DNA from: Ophiodon elongatus
Lineage: Eukaryota; Chordata; Actinopteri; Perciformes; Hexagrammidae
Direction of reading: 5' to 3'
Assembly: GCA_016806645.1 (NCBI GenBank)
Contig: JACSYO010001682.1
Location: 1,532,001 to 1,596,000 of the forward strand
Length of the DNA: 64,000 nucleotides
Below, piece by piece: positions 25,435 through 39,700 of the stretch (positions are counted from its first letter, which is position 1; every line of letters begins with the position of its first letter). Position numbers and translations under genes: made by a program. The notes below the pieces were generated by a model that saw only the letters and a program-made list of their open reading frames with translations, did not search any database and was not told the DNA's origin.

Positions 25435-28400
25435 CGGATGGTGAGGACGGCAGGCTGTTTCAGTGGCATGACGGCCCATTGGTGCTGGCCATGAAGGAGG
25501 GAGGAGTATTTCTCATGGATGAGATCTCCCTGGCAGACGACTCGGTGCTTGAGAGACTCAACAGGTAGACACACACACACACGCACACACACACGCACAC
25601 ACACACGCACAGCCAGTCACTCACAAGTGACTAGTTAGTAGGAGACATTTAGAAACTGGATTATAGTATGTAGTTCTTATTGAATGACGGATATCTCAGC
25701 CATCCAGTTCAGACGTGATGGTGGATCCGTCCTCATGAGAGAAACCCACTTAAATCTAATAAAATAACCTTATTTTGCATTTTGTGCTCACATCATTTTG
25801 AGCCACAAAATCCAACATGACCATGACCCAGCGCCCCGTTTACGGCTGCATACAGGTGGACAACATGACGTGTGTTGTGTTTTCCCATCAGTGTTCTAGA
25901 GACGGAGAAGTCCCTCGTGCTGGCAGAGAAGGGCAGCGGGGACAACGACGACGTGGAGCTGATCGGAGCGGCCACGGGTTTCCGTCTGGTTGCCACCATG
26001 AATCCCGGAGGAGACTTCGGCAAGAAGGAGGTAGATTTAAAAAAAACAGTAGCAGCAGAACTGCTCACGGTAGAATGTTTGCCCTAGTGGTTTAACATGC
26101 TTTTTTAAAATGTGTGTACTTTGAGAGTAACCAACCAGAACTGTATGAAGTCTGACCTTTTTTGCTTTTTTCCTTGTCTGTTTTCCGACAGCTCTCTCCT
26201 GCCCTCAGGAACCGTTTCACAGAGATCTGGTGTCCGCAGAGCAACAGCCGCGGTGACCTGGTTCAGATCATCCAACACAACCTGCGCTCAGGCCTCTCAC
26301 TCGATGGTAAACTAGCTTGGGGAAACAGTTCCAGTTTTTTTTCTTCCTCTTGCATGCCCTGATTACAACTGAAATAGTCCACAAATTTGTACATAACCAT
26401 TATTACTTAATTGTTACATCATAATTATAGATATTGCAGGGCTGAATTAGTTCATGCAAAAATAATGGCGGGTAATTGACATGAGACTCAACCGTAATTA
26501 AATCAGTTTTCATCATAATAGACATTGAATGTTTTTGGTTATGGAATACTTAGCTAGTTGGCAGTTGAATATGGCTGCTAGTTACGTTGTTAACCAGTCA
26601 GAGGCAACAGTCAAGCCTCTCGCACTAATGCAGGGAGACCCAGTTGGTCTTCATTGCTTTTGCAGTAAAGATAGAAAGACCTGTTGATCTGTTCCTTTTC
26701 AATACATTTTTTTAGCTAAACTAGCAGCATGACTAAAGGTGAAAACGCAAAGAAATAATAGAATCCTGCAGACACAGTTAGAGACCAGCTGATGAACACA
26801 GAGGAGCATTTAGGGGCTAACGAGGAGGATATTTTTCCCAGGAGTTGGTAGAGGGCGAAACCCAAGCTAAAAAAGAAAAGAGTGAATATTGATTCATCAA
26901 GTAGATTCCAAACGCGAATGTTTCACCACTTTCAAGTCACATCACTGACAGTGGTCATCTCATTGATTTCACATTAAGTAACCAAACAAGGTCAAAGTTG
27001 ATATCGATTTGAATTTCAAGCACAACAGCAAGGCATAAAATCCGAGCACTGCACAGTAAGCAAGGTAGCACGGCCGTAAAGTTCAAAGTCATTGCCGTCT
27101 CCCGAAATGAATGGATCATAATGGAGAGTTTAGACTATGCGGCTTCAGTCTTGTTAACTACATCGTGAAACTGCAGACCTCAGGGTTGTTGCCGTGAAGC
27201 AAAACATACAGAACAATTACCCAATGAGCGAAAGTGTTACTCATGCGATTCCTTTTGGTCTCAAACGCAGGCGGCGACATCGCAGAGCTGATGCTGGACT
27301 TCATCGAGTGGCTGACCCGGCAGGACTTCGGCCGGCGCTGCATCCTGAGCGTCAGAGACATCCTGTCGTGGGTCTACTTCCTCAACACTGTGTGCGAACG
27401 GGACGAGGACGGCTTCATGACCATGGGAGCCCTGGAGGACGACGAGGAAGCAGAGTGGAACCTCCGACTGGACACTGTCACCGCCTTCATCCACGCCGCA
27501 TGTCTGGTCTACATCGACGGCATTGGCTCCGGTGAGCTGACATCTGGTTTTCTTTTAGTTCCACCGAGACTCTGTCTTCCCAAAGAAGGTGTTTTTAAGA
27601 AATGTGATCTGAGACTCCATTTTCTTGCAGGGACCACCGCGTCCTGTGCGGACAGCGCCCTCCTGGCGCGCCGGCTGTGTCTGGACTACCTGCAGCAGCG
27701 GCTGAGCAAGACGACTAAGCTGGATCAGGAGACGCTGGACGCCCTGAGAGTCTATGACAGCAGCCTGTCGCGGGAACCTCAGTGGGGCGAAGACTTCTTC
27801 GGCATTGACCCCTTCTACATTGCTTTAGGTACAAAGTCCACGTACATTACAGCTACATCTACTGGCGTATGTCCCGCCTACATCCGTCTAGAAAATGTCT
27901 CCAAGAGACTTGATTGTACTTTTTTTATTACTGTACTTTTGTACTATTTCTTCATGGTGCTAATTCTTCATTGCACCAATCCTGGATGTGATCCAGATCT
28001 AGCATGCCAAATTTCCAACTCCTTTTTTCCTGTTATCTCAGGATTATATTGTTCAAATATCCCCAAATTTGGAGGCATTATCACACATTTTTTTATATTT
28101 ATTTAAAGTATTCCAGCTATAACTTACCAATAAATTCTCCAAATGAAATACAATTTGGTAAGCACAGTTTTAGATGTCTTAAAAAATGTTGGCTAAGAAA
28201 ATCTACATGGAAAATAAAGCCCTAGTTATTACATACTTCTTTAGTAATGTTAACACATAGTTGATTTTCTCTTTTCTGTGCTTCACTGTCCACCCAGGGT
28301 CTCAGACTGAGAGTCGTGACCTGTCGGACTACGCCATCTCAGCGGGCACGACCGCCGTGAATGCCCAGAGGCTTCTGCGGGCGCTGAAGCTGCAGAGGCC

Positions 28401-31400
28401 CGTGCTGCTGGAGGGCTCACCTGGCGTGGGAAAAACCAGTCTGGTGGCAGCGCTGGCAAAAGCTTCTGGGAACCATCTGGTCAGAATCAACCTGTCAGAG
28501 CAAACGGTAAAACTTTTTTTTATGAATAATGAATAATGATGAATAATGCTCAAAAGTTCCCCCATTGTGCTCCTGAATGAACTGATGCTGACGACGTGTG
28601 CTCTCTGGCAGGATGTGACTGATTTGTTTGGAACTGATCTCCCTGTGGAGGGAGGAAAAGGAGGAGAGTTTGCGTGGCGCGATGGCCCCCTTTTGGCTGC
28701 TTTGAAGGCAGGCCACTGGGTTGTCCTGGATGAGGTGAGGACCGCTGTTCAAGCATTTATTTTTCTTCTTTTTTTTTACAGTTTTTTTACGGCTTGGAGC
28801 CTGGAAAAGACAAATTGTAATCGGATAATGTTGATCAAATCTGCGATATTAAACTGGCTTGTTCCTCACGCTGACAGCTGAACCTGGCCTCTCAGTCGGT
28901 GTTGGAGGGTCTGAACGCCTGCTTTGATCACCGGGCAGAGATCTACATCCCTGAACTGGGGATGAGCTTCCAGGTTCAGCAGGAGAAGACCAAGATCTTT
29001 GGCTGTCAGAACCCCTTCAGTCAAGGCGGCGGTCGTAAAGGACTGCCCAAATCCTTCCTCAACAGATTCACTCAGGTAAGGACCAGTCGAGAGCATTGTA
29101 CAAACCTTTTATATACTTAACGTTAAACCTTAACCGTAGAATTGTGTTGCAATTGTTTCTCACTTGTACCATGGCTGCTGAAAAAGCTAGAATCTTATCA
29201 CTGAGCAAAGCAATCACTTTCTGGAAATCTGACTTACTCCTGTGTCCTCAGGTGTTTGTGGACCAACTCACGAGCAAAGACATGGAGTTCATAGGAGACG
29301 CCATTTTCACCAGCATCGAGAAGGAAATCATTGCTAAAATGGTGGAGTTCAGTAACAAGGTAAGCTTTTCTTGCATGACTGCTGATTGAGAGACTGCCTC
29401 TGCTGTGCCAACTGAGATACGAGATACAACCTGCAAGTCTGGACACAAGACCCTTTTTTTTTTTTCTTCCTTCGACAGCTTGTCCAGGAGGTGTGTGTGG
29501 AGCGGCAGTGGGGTCAGAAAGGAAGCCCCTGGGAGTTCAACCTAAGGGACATGTTCCGCTGGTGTCAGCTGATGCAGGCTGACCAGTCCCCAGGATTTTT
29601 CAACCCAGGCCAGCATGTATCCTTGGTGTATGCCGACCGGATGAGAGCGGAGGCTGACAAAGCTCAGGTACAATATTCTTTGATGGTACCCCCGAAGAGT
29701 CTGCCAGAAAATGTATCAGTATATCACTGTATTAAAGTTCAAGTGGGTTTTCAAGAAATCCTGATCAAAGTATTGATGTCTATCGTTCTCAACATATTGT
29801 GTTTTTCCCTTAAATTCAGTTTTTAATTGTTTTATTGATCTTACCGTTGCACTTGTACACATCTGAAAACACATTTTATACACATATGATTAAGGCATTT
29901 TGGCTTTGCATAAAACTGCAAAAATACTAAAGATTTGTATTTTGACCCGATTTCTCACTTTATTTATTACCTCAGTAAAGATTGTAAACATGAGTTTATG
30001 CTCTCAGTCGCTAGTTTCCAGTTTGTTTAACAAATTGGGGTAAGATAGACAATAAAGCAGGGTATGCTTTAGGGCATGGCTACCTTGGGATTAAGAGGTT
30101 GCTGTACATTTATATAATAATAAATAAATATAGTCTAATATTATGTAATTGCTTTTTTACGCAAGCTGTCATTAGTGGACGCACACAAAAAGAAAAAAAG
30201 GACAGCCTTTTTGTGGTCCGTTAAGAGCCTGTATTTGAGAATATTAGATTCCCTCACTTTTCTTTGCGTCGTTACCATTTAGGGGCGACTGTGGCTTAGT
30301 GGTGAGCAGGGTCGTCCTTCAATCGGAGGATTGGCGGTTCGATCCCCGGCTCCGCTAGTCCATGTCAATGTGTCCTTGAGAAAGACACTTAACCCTAAAT
30401 TGCTCCTGTAGCTGTCCCTACGGTGTGTGAATGATGTCATGTAGTGTCAAAGCGCTTTGAGTAGTCGGAAGACTGGAAAAGCGCTGTACAAGTACAGGTC
30501 CATTTACCATTTTACCGACCCGTATGGACAGTATTTTGTCACTGTTCAGTCTGTAAAGCCCCTCCTCTTCCACACAGGTTCTGTCCGTGTTCAGGAAGGT
30601 GTTCGGCGAGGACTTTGAGCCTTACAGCGGCTCCAGACAGTTCCACATCACTCCACTCAACCTGCAGGTTTGTCAAAACAACAAAACCTCTTCCAGTTTT
30701 GTTTTTGTTATGTAAAGTTTTGTACTGACAAAGAGGATTTCTTCTCCCGTGGGTCGCCCCTGTAGGTGGGGTTCTCCGTCCTGCAGCGCAGCGGCGGAGC
30801 CCCTGTGGCTTTGGACCCCCCACTGTCCATCACACACCAGGCGCTGCGGCCCCTGGAGTCACTGATGAAGTGTGTGGAGATGGGCTGGATGACCATACTG
30901 GTCGGCCCCACGGCCAGCGGAAAAACCAGCCTGGCGAGACTGCTGGCTCTGCTGACAGGACACCGCCTCAGGGTCATGGCCATGAACAGCGCCATGGACA
31001 CCACAGAGCTGCTGGGAGGCTTCGAACAGGTAACCAGGAGCCCCCATGTGTCCGGCTCGCACAGCCTCTTTCATTGTCTTGGAAGTTTCCGACTGCGTCA
31101 CTCTGCACTCTTTTTCCTCATTCCAGGTTGATATAATGCGGCCATGGCAACTAGTGCTGGAGAGCGTGGACTACATAGTCGCCATGGTAATAAGGCGTGG
31201 CCTGATGTCGCTGGATGTCGGCATCCAGGACACGGAGTTCCTGCTGCAGACGTGGGGTCTGTTCTGCCACTGGCTGAAGGAGGAAGGGCTGCAAAGAACC
31301 GGCGGGACCATCAACTCGGAGGCCCTGAACAAGCTGGAGGTCATCATCCTCCTCCTGCAGAAACTCAACACCAAGCTCAAAGTGTTCACTGGTACATGGC

Positions 31401-33715
31401 CAAGTAGAGTCTGAAAAGTGGTTCAGTTGTTTCGCAAGTATAAGAATGTGTTGTCACAGCGCTGTAACTCGCTTGCGTTTGTCCTCCAGACATGTCCAAA
31501 CTGCAGATGGACTTCACGCTGCTGAAGGAGCGTCTGGCTCAGCTGGAGGACGGCTGGACAAACGGAGGCTTCGAGTGGCTGGACGGTATGCTGGTCCAGG
31601 CCCTGCAGGCTGGTGACTGGCTGCTCATGGACAACGTCAACTTCTGCAGGTGAGAGGAAAAATGCAGCGTTTTTTGGGTGAATGTTATCCCCAAACTGTG
31701 CTGAGAGTTATAGATGAAGGGAAATCTTAAGATCAGCCACTAATACACTTTTGGAGGTCAAAATCTTTCCAAAAATTGCACTGATCAAGTATTATTTGCT
31801 TAGCGCCTCTGTCCTGGATCGCCTCAATGCTCTGCTGGAGCCCGGCGGATCACTCACCATCAACGAGCGCGGCGTCATAGATGGGAAGACCCCCAAAATC
31901 ACCCCGCATCCCAACTTCAGGTAGTACGCAATATCAGAGTTCATCTTCTTGTCGAAGCCTTTTGAAATACGTGCGTGCTCAGCTGTGTGTGCGCGTGGGG
32001 GCTGTGCAGGTTGTTCCTGACAATGGACCCGGCGCATGGGGAGCTCTCCAGAGCCATGAGGAACAGAGGGGTGGAGGTGTACATCCCAGGGGAGCACGAA
32101 GGGTCATGCTGGGACACGCTGGACCTGAAGACCCTGCTTCACACCGCGGGGGTGACCGGGGACTGTGTTTGTGATCTGCTGATTGAAATACATAAAAGCA
32201 TCAAATCTGCCATTTGGGGTAAGCGCTGAAGGATGATTACAAATACCGGTGCTACCAGTCAATCTGCAGAATTTATAGAAAACAACAACAACTGGCCTCT
32301 ATCTTTTAGATTCCCCTGCCTCGTCGGTGGCCTCCCTGCTCCATGCCGCGACCCTGCTGTCCTGTCAGCTGCAGCGAGGGGTCGATTTACCCAGCGCCCT
32401 GCAGCATGCCTGTGGAGAGGCCTACTCACTCTGCCAACGCACCGCCGCCAGCCAAAAGGTATCAATGCTTCCCCCAACTGTAACATTTCTATTGTCTCAC
32501 TATCATTCTATAAAAGGCACTATGAGTAGGATTTGTCAGTTCCGCATCGTAAACTCAACATTGAATCTGAATCCGCTCTTTTGATTTACAGAATATGATT
32601 TTACAGGGCAAATATTTCCAGAGAAATGTAATGTTTAGAAGAAGGAGGAGCTTAAAGACATCCGTTGAGCATAATCATGCTCCCCAGGGGATGAATAAAC
32701 ATTAGTGTACTGTTACCCCCTTCCAGCGGGCCCAACAGGTGATAGAGCAGCACTTGGCCATCCTGGACACGGAGGACTGGGGCAGCGGGCTGCTGTGTGC
32801 TGGGGTTTGGCCTGACGGCTTCCCGTCCGCCCTCCTCTCCACGGAGGATTCCTGCTTCTCCGCTGTCCTCCGAGACGGACAGGTCCTCTCATTTTGCCTG
32901 AACACCCTCAGCCTGCAGGGCAAACGGTAAGGACAGCAACAACAGAATCACATGAGTCTGCAACGGAAAAAAGTGCAACACAAAGCTACCGATGTGAATT
33001 TATCCCGGAAGAACCCACCCAATATAGAAAAAAGGTATTAAAATAAAGATGTACCTGAAATTGATATACTGAAAGCACCTAAAGTGGCAGTTGAAACCAA
33101 ATTACTGTAAAAAAAAAAAACAATAAAATTACAAAGGAAAATTTCAAATATTCAGTCCAAGCACTAAAAGGAGTAAATATGCAAACACTGAAAGAAGTTG
33201 AAGTGTGGGGGATAACTTTACTTGCAATGTCAGCTGAACCGTAACTGTGAACATTGAAAGGAGTTGATGTGTCAGTTTAAGAATAATTACCCAAAGCACA
33301 TGCACTCTAAACTGACGAGATGAAAAGATAAAAGTAGTAGTTTTGGTGTCCGTTTATGTGCAAGTGCGGAAAACAATTTGACTGTCAGTTAAAATGAAGG
33401 AACAGAGCAGTTAAAATGCCAGTTGTGAAGTTCGATGCTTAAGAAAAAGAAAACAGTTACTCAAAATTGTGTCATCCGCAGGAACCGTCCACTGAGTCTG
33501 AGTGACCTGCAGAGGGCGTTGCAGAGCAGTGGTGTCCATGAAGGGCTGATGTTCTCTGGAGGAGTGGTGGATCTGGCTGACGGAGACACTCTGAGGCTGA
33601 TCCCCACAGCAGTCCGACTGCTCACCGAGAGAGCCTCTCATGGAGACTGGATCCTCCGCAGCAGTTGGCTCTCACACCTCGGGAAGAGCTACAAATATGC
33701 CCCTGGTTTGTGACT

Positions 33716-33755
<40 letters not shown>

Positions 33756-36700
33756 ATACGCGCACACGCACGCGCGCCCAGCACCCCGATATTTTAGACT
33801 TTAAGGCACATGATTTTGTCAAATTATAAATATTGGAGACATTGACGTCACTGGCCAGTAATTCTTTTGTACACGAGTTATCTGTCCACATGCTCCACGC
33901 TCTTAGAAATATAGGTGCTAACTAGAACCATATAGGTTTCTTTGGCTTGTCCCACATTCCCCAGAACCCTTTTCGGCTCCTAGTTGAACATTTTTAAGAG
34001 GATTCTGCCTAAAATCCAACATAAGAGTTATACCTAGAACCATCTGTGGAAGGTTCCGCCCAAAACCTCCTATGAGAGGATCTACAGAGAACCCATTATG
34101 GTGTAATGGTTCTACCCAGAACCCACTCTAGAGGTTCTACCTGGAAGGGTGCTAACAAGAACCCACCCAGAAGTTTCTACTAAGAACCCCTTTTGTGATG
34201 ATGATGCAGCGCAATGCAACCCCAACAGTCATGGTGCACAATCTCAGTTTCTGGGGACATGTGGGCTGGAGGATCTTTTAACACCCAATGCTATCATCAA
34301 TCCTTGAAGACCTTTTTTTTCTTTTTTTTCTTTTTTCTTTTTTTTCAAAAGGGGTTCTTTGTATGAAAAGGGTTCTTAATGGAACCCTTAATCTTACGAA
34401 GAACCCTTGGAAAAAAACCTTGATTACTCAAATTACATGCTATTTCTGGTGAAATATAATAGTATTTAAACTACTACTACAGTTTACTCACACAAAAGTA
34501 TGTTGAACAATACACATATTGAGTATGTAGTGCATATTATGTGATTTTCGGACGCCGCACCTTTCTTTTCTTTTTTTTTATTTCTTCAGAAGCAAATGGC
34601 TCCGGGTAGAACCTCAGCCATGAAGAAGAACCTCACGTTTTCTTTCTTATTTCAAAGAGTATTATAATCGCACTAACTTACCGAAATGAATATGGGAGTT
34701 TTCTTTAGTCGTGAGTGTCCAGAACAATCCAGTACCTTGGATCCTTTAACGGTGTGGTTCTTGACTCTTCTAGATCCGGCTCTGGTCCAGGTGGAGGCGG
34801 GAAACAGGGCTCTGAAGGCTGTGTTTGGTAGCAAACTGGCGGCCAAGGGCAAATCACTAGCAGAGCTGCTCCAGCCTCACAGCACAGGTGAACTCTTTGG
34901 TTGTCTTGTTCTTCTGTTTTAAAAAAGACACACGTTGCAAAATAGTTGAGAATACCAAGTATTTTCTGTCCAGTATTTTCTTTTGCCACAATTCACGGTA
35001 AAGCGGATTTCACTGCAATACATTATTCGCCTTTCTATCAGGCATTTGACTTAAGTTCCCACGGCTGGAATATGAGACAGCCGTGAATGACTGCACGTAC
35101 TGCCGCCAATCACGACAGAGTATTAACCACTCTCTCTCTCTCACTTTGCCAGATGAATACAGGATTCTGGTGGACATGCGATGGAACAAACAGTACCTGG
35201 ATATTTTGGCGAACAAATGCAACTTTGAGGACGAGGAAAGATACATGGAGTTTCTGGAGGCACTGAACGCCGTTGCAAACAGGTACGCCGGGAGGTTGCC
35301 CGTCAACTTTATCCTGCTTGAATTTTGGCTGAGGCCCGTTAATCATACACTACCAAATGGGGGGGGCGGGGAAAGTTATTAAAGACTACTACACTAGAAA
35401 AGTCAGCATATATACCATTTGCGAGTGGAAGGATAACGAATCAAGTGCGGCACACAAAAACGGTGCGAAGAAATAAAAGCATGATAGAGTTTTGTTCTAA
35501 AATGTCTTGACGTGTATGACATGATCTTGACTTTTGTTTGTGTGTGTTTCGTTAGGATCGTTCTGATGATGGACAGAGAGGAGAGGTCTGTTATCTGCAC
35601 CTGCGCTATCAACCTGTCTGCTCAGAACTGTTCCCTGAGAATAGCCACGGCCTTCAGCAAAGGTACGCACAGCCTTCAACACCCTCCTGTAAAACCCCAA
35701 ATGTCTTAACTCCTGAGCTACACCGCCAGCGGCATATTGTGTAACTCAGTTTGTGCAATGGGCGTTTTTTCTCCCCACACAGGGACTGTGGACATTGGTC
35801 ACCTTCCCCACCCAGTGCTGATGCACCTGCGGACCTTCTTTGACCTGTGGGACTCGTTCACCCTGCAGGCGGTGCAGAGCGGACAGCCCTACATCTCAGA
35901 CCACATCATGTTTGAGGTCAGCACTTACTCGCTTTGTTAGTGTTACTTTACATACACAATTTTCCTTTTTCATACATTTTTATTTTGCACTCCGTCCACA
36001 CCCTAGCATTAAGACTTTAGTACATTTAGTGGAGTCCATCTTTGTCAGAAAATGTCCATCTTCACTATATCTGCTACTACAACTGCTCCATTTTCTGCTA
36101 CAACTATAACTGCTACTATTACTGCTACTACTGCTATCACTTCTACTCCTGCTGCTGCTGCTCCTGCTGCTACTACTGTTACAAGTGCAGTGCAGTGCCC
36201 TTTCGCTGCGTAAATATTCATTACATGTAACGGGGGTGCGACTGCTTGGCTCCTGGTTTTCTAGACGTGCTGCGGGGAAGTGAGGAAGAGTTTGGTCGTA
36301 ATGTTTGTACACCGAGCATTAAAAATGAATTGCAGTCAACGAGCCGCGGCCTTAAAGCCCTGCTGTGGACGGCACGCTCAATTCCACGGAATCCTGAAAC
36401 TCCACCCCCCGCCACGTTACGGAACACTGTTCGCTCGTTTATTCAAAGGCCTTCCATAATATCATTTCTGCTACCATTACTGCTACTGCCACTACCACGA
36501 CTTCTGCTATGGCTACTACTTACACCACTACTAAAACAGCAAGCCCAATAGTATCTTTATCTCTACCACTGCTTCTTCAGTCGCTACCTGTTCTACACTA
36601 CCGCCTTCTCCTTCTACTCCAACGGTATTAAAAGCATTTCGACAGCTTGTATTTTTCGCTCTGTAATTTGCAATAAATGGAACAGGTGGATCAGAACTAA

Positions 36701-39700
36701 ACGGAAGGTACACCTCCTGGGTAAAAGTATAAAGGACATCGCGAAGGAAGTCTTCCAATCCTCCCGAAATTGAAACGCTTCGCCCTAACCCTTGGTCGAC
36801 CTCGCTCATGGCACTCTACCTGTCGCCTGTGTTCAGATCCTGCAGCTGCTGCAGTGGCTCGATCGTTTCTGGGACTGTTGCAGCACACTGCCGGCTGACT
36901 CGCAGGGCATCTCCGTGCTGTCGCTGCACTGGCAGTGGGTGCAGAAACACCTCATCCTCCGACTGCCCCAGCTGCTGCTGGGAGACACTGACGGCACATT
37001 TGAGTAAGCACTTTTTACTTGCTTTATTTATTTACATTTGCTCTAAATTACAGAGATGGTATGACTATAAGATTGCAATGGGACTTTCTATCTTGCATAT
37101 GGTGTTTGATACATTACTAATATGCTACAATTGTGTTACGGGATATATATATATATGTATTTTTTCACAGTTAATATATTTGACTGCCTAACACCTGTGA
37201 CTGTGCTGTGCTCCAGAGGTCACCAGGAGCTGCAGGCGGTCTCAGCAGCCATCCAGACTGTTCTGTCCACCCCGGTGTCTGTGGCCTCGGCTCTGAAGGG
37301 CATCCAGAAAACCCTCGGGAAAGCTCTGCCATTCAAGGTCTGGAGACCCTTCATCAGCTCTGCTTTCTGATTTGCAGATATTTACTCATCATCAGTAGTT
37401 GTTTTTCTGTTTTTTCTATGGTCTTTTTGTTTGTTTTTTGTATTTAAAAGCCAGTTTAGTTTAATCTCTGCATCTGAATTACTTCACAAACTAAACCATA
37501 TGCGCCTTCTCCTCCAGTTGGAGTCGGTGGCTGAGTGTGCAGCTCGGCTCAGGCTCCTGAGTAAAGCCCTGGATGTTAGCGATCTAAGGCTGGACGGCAC
37601 CACGGGTCCATGGAGGCAGGAGCTGGTGCGACTGCAGGGCGCCGGGCTCGGGCTGGACATCAAAGAGAGTCTCCTGGAGGCCTGGGGCCTCGTTCTGCTG
37701 GCAAACAACCAGCTGGATCCACAGAAGTCAGGTGAGGCGTACCCGCATCGCTGTGGCGGCTGTAGGGCCTGAGAATGGCGACGTTGGTTAGTGGGTTGGT
37801 TGGCGGCTCCGTCTAATTCTCGAGTCCAGCACAAGATATCTCAACAGTTTGGTATTTCGCCGCACACTGCGGCGTTACAGGACTAGATTTTTTGTGTACA
37901 AGTGAGACGCTTGTAAAGGAAGGGGTGAGCGGAGAAGCCACCAAATCCTGTACACTGGCCCTTTTTTAGAACAAAACTGTTTTCACAAGGGGCTCCTGCA
38001 CGAGGCCCATTCCCACTGCTTTTATGGGATAGTTGATAGACTGAAGATAAGCCGTAATCTAATTAGCACCTAATTTTCCTTTCATGCTCCCATCAGGATA
38101 AACCCACGTAGCATATCTTTACATCTTTAGCCCCACTGCTGTTCAGGCTCTAAGAATACCTAAAATCATCACGATATTGTTTGTCCCTGTCCAGCGCGTT
38201 CATATTGTGGGGTGTCATAAACATTGCAGCGTTCATGGGACATGCTCGTGTGCTGTTGAACGTTTTGTCCCCTCTAAAAAGAAAACTCCAGTGTGATTTA
38301 TTAAAGGCTCTCCGTGTGAATGTTACACCACCAGGAGTGTTGGAGAGGTTGGTGTCAAGCGTGGAGCAGCAGCAGCGTCAGATGACCTCCAGAGGGCTGC
38401 TGGAGATGTGCTCCCTGCCCGAGGGCGAGGAGCCGGGGGAAGGAGTCGACCTGGCCAGAGAGGAGCTGCAGCAGCTCAGCCGCAGGGCTCAGCTCTGGCC
38501 CCTGATGGAGGAACTGGCTGTACTCAACCAGCTGCGACTCAGCACTGACCTGCTGCACCTGGCTCTCTCTCCTGGGTAAAGCGCTACGTCTTCCCCAACA
38601 AAGCACAAAGATTAATGCGGACTGATGTTGAGCTGTGTCGTGAATTCTTCTCCGTTGATTTGCAGCGACCAGGAGGCGGAGGACAGCTTACGTCGAGAAC
38701 TCTCCAGACACCTGCGCTACTGCCTCCAGTCCACACCGATGAACGTCAGTCAGCTCCAACCGCTGTGGTTCCTGCTCAGCAGTGACAGGGTCAGTAGACC
38801 AAGGAATAAAAAAAAAACAGGAACCAAAATTACACAACAATTTAAAAAAAAGAAATGTAACCTATATATGTATGTGAAGTATTAGCCCAAAATTACAACT
38901 TCAATTGAGAAAAGTCAGATTTGGGTACAGCCCTATTTGCTGCCCTAGAAAATAGGTGATCCAAACTTCTGAAAGTACACTCCAATTAATGCATTATTCG
39001 TGAGTGTCCTGGTGGAACCAGGGGCCGAAGATGCTAACCATGTAATCGTCTTCGTTTTCGGTCAGCTCTCCACTGCGTACTATCAGATAAAATGCTTCAA
39101 ACATGAAGAATGTTGCTCATGATTCCGCTTTTTTTTTTTTTTAGCCGGCCGAGGAGCTGCAGTTTGTGTGGTGTGAGCTGCTATCGGAGGCTCTGGCTGC
39201 CCTGTGGACCAGCAGTGTGACCTCAGACCCCAACCTCTGGCTGAAATGGGACCCGCTGAGTCCCAAGACCAAGCCATCTCCAAAGCCGCACCACGGAGCA
39301 GACAACGTGGTACTCACCATAAACGTCTCTTGTTGATGTCACTGTATTTATCTCCGGGATCTCCTGCAGGTTTAATACAGGTCCATGTTGTCTTTAGGGA
39401 CCAGCCTTGCTGAGTAAAGCAGTGTGGTCAAGTTGCATGCTGGGAGTGCTCTGCAGCAGTGAGACCGGAGGTCGGTGGGAGCCATCAGGAGCAGCCCTCC
39501 TCTCCCTCTCCCATGTCACCCTGGGGGAGTGGAAGGAAAGGATCCAGCAGCTGCAGGATGTGTCTGCTGTGTTGTGGGATAATATGGCCCTCCCTGCACT
39601 AGCTGAGTTCAGGTAAATTAAAACATAAAAAAAAAAAAAAAATGTCTTCACAAGCATTTATAATTTTTTGGGGTTTACTAATCACCCCCGTTACTTTTCC

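Noticed and set aside
30282..30360. Possible tRNA gene (boxes A and B)
   Set aside because: The cloverleaf is not maintained and the tail is a typical SINE body, so it is a retroposon.
33905..34410. CRISPR-like spaced repeats
   Set aside because: Units are short, degenerate and not uniform, and the DNA is a vertebrate intron.
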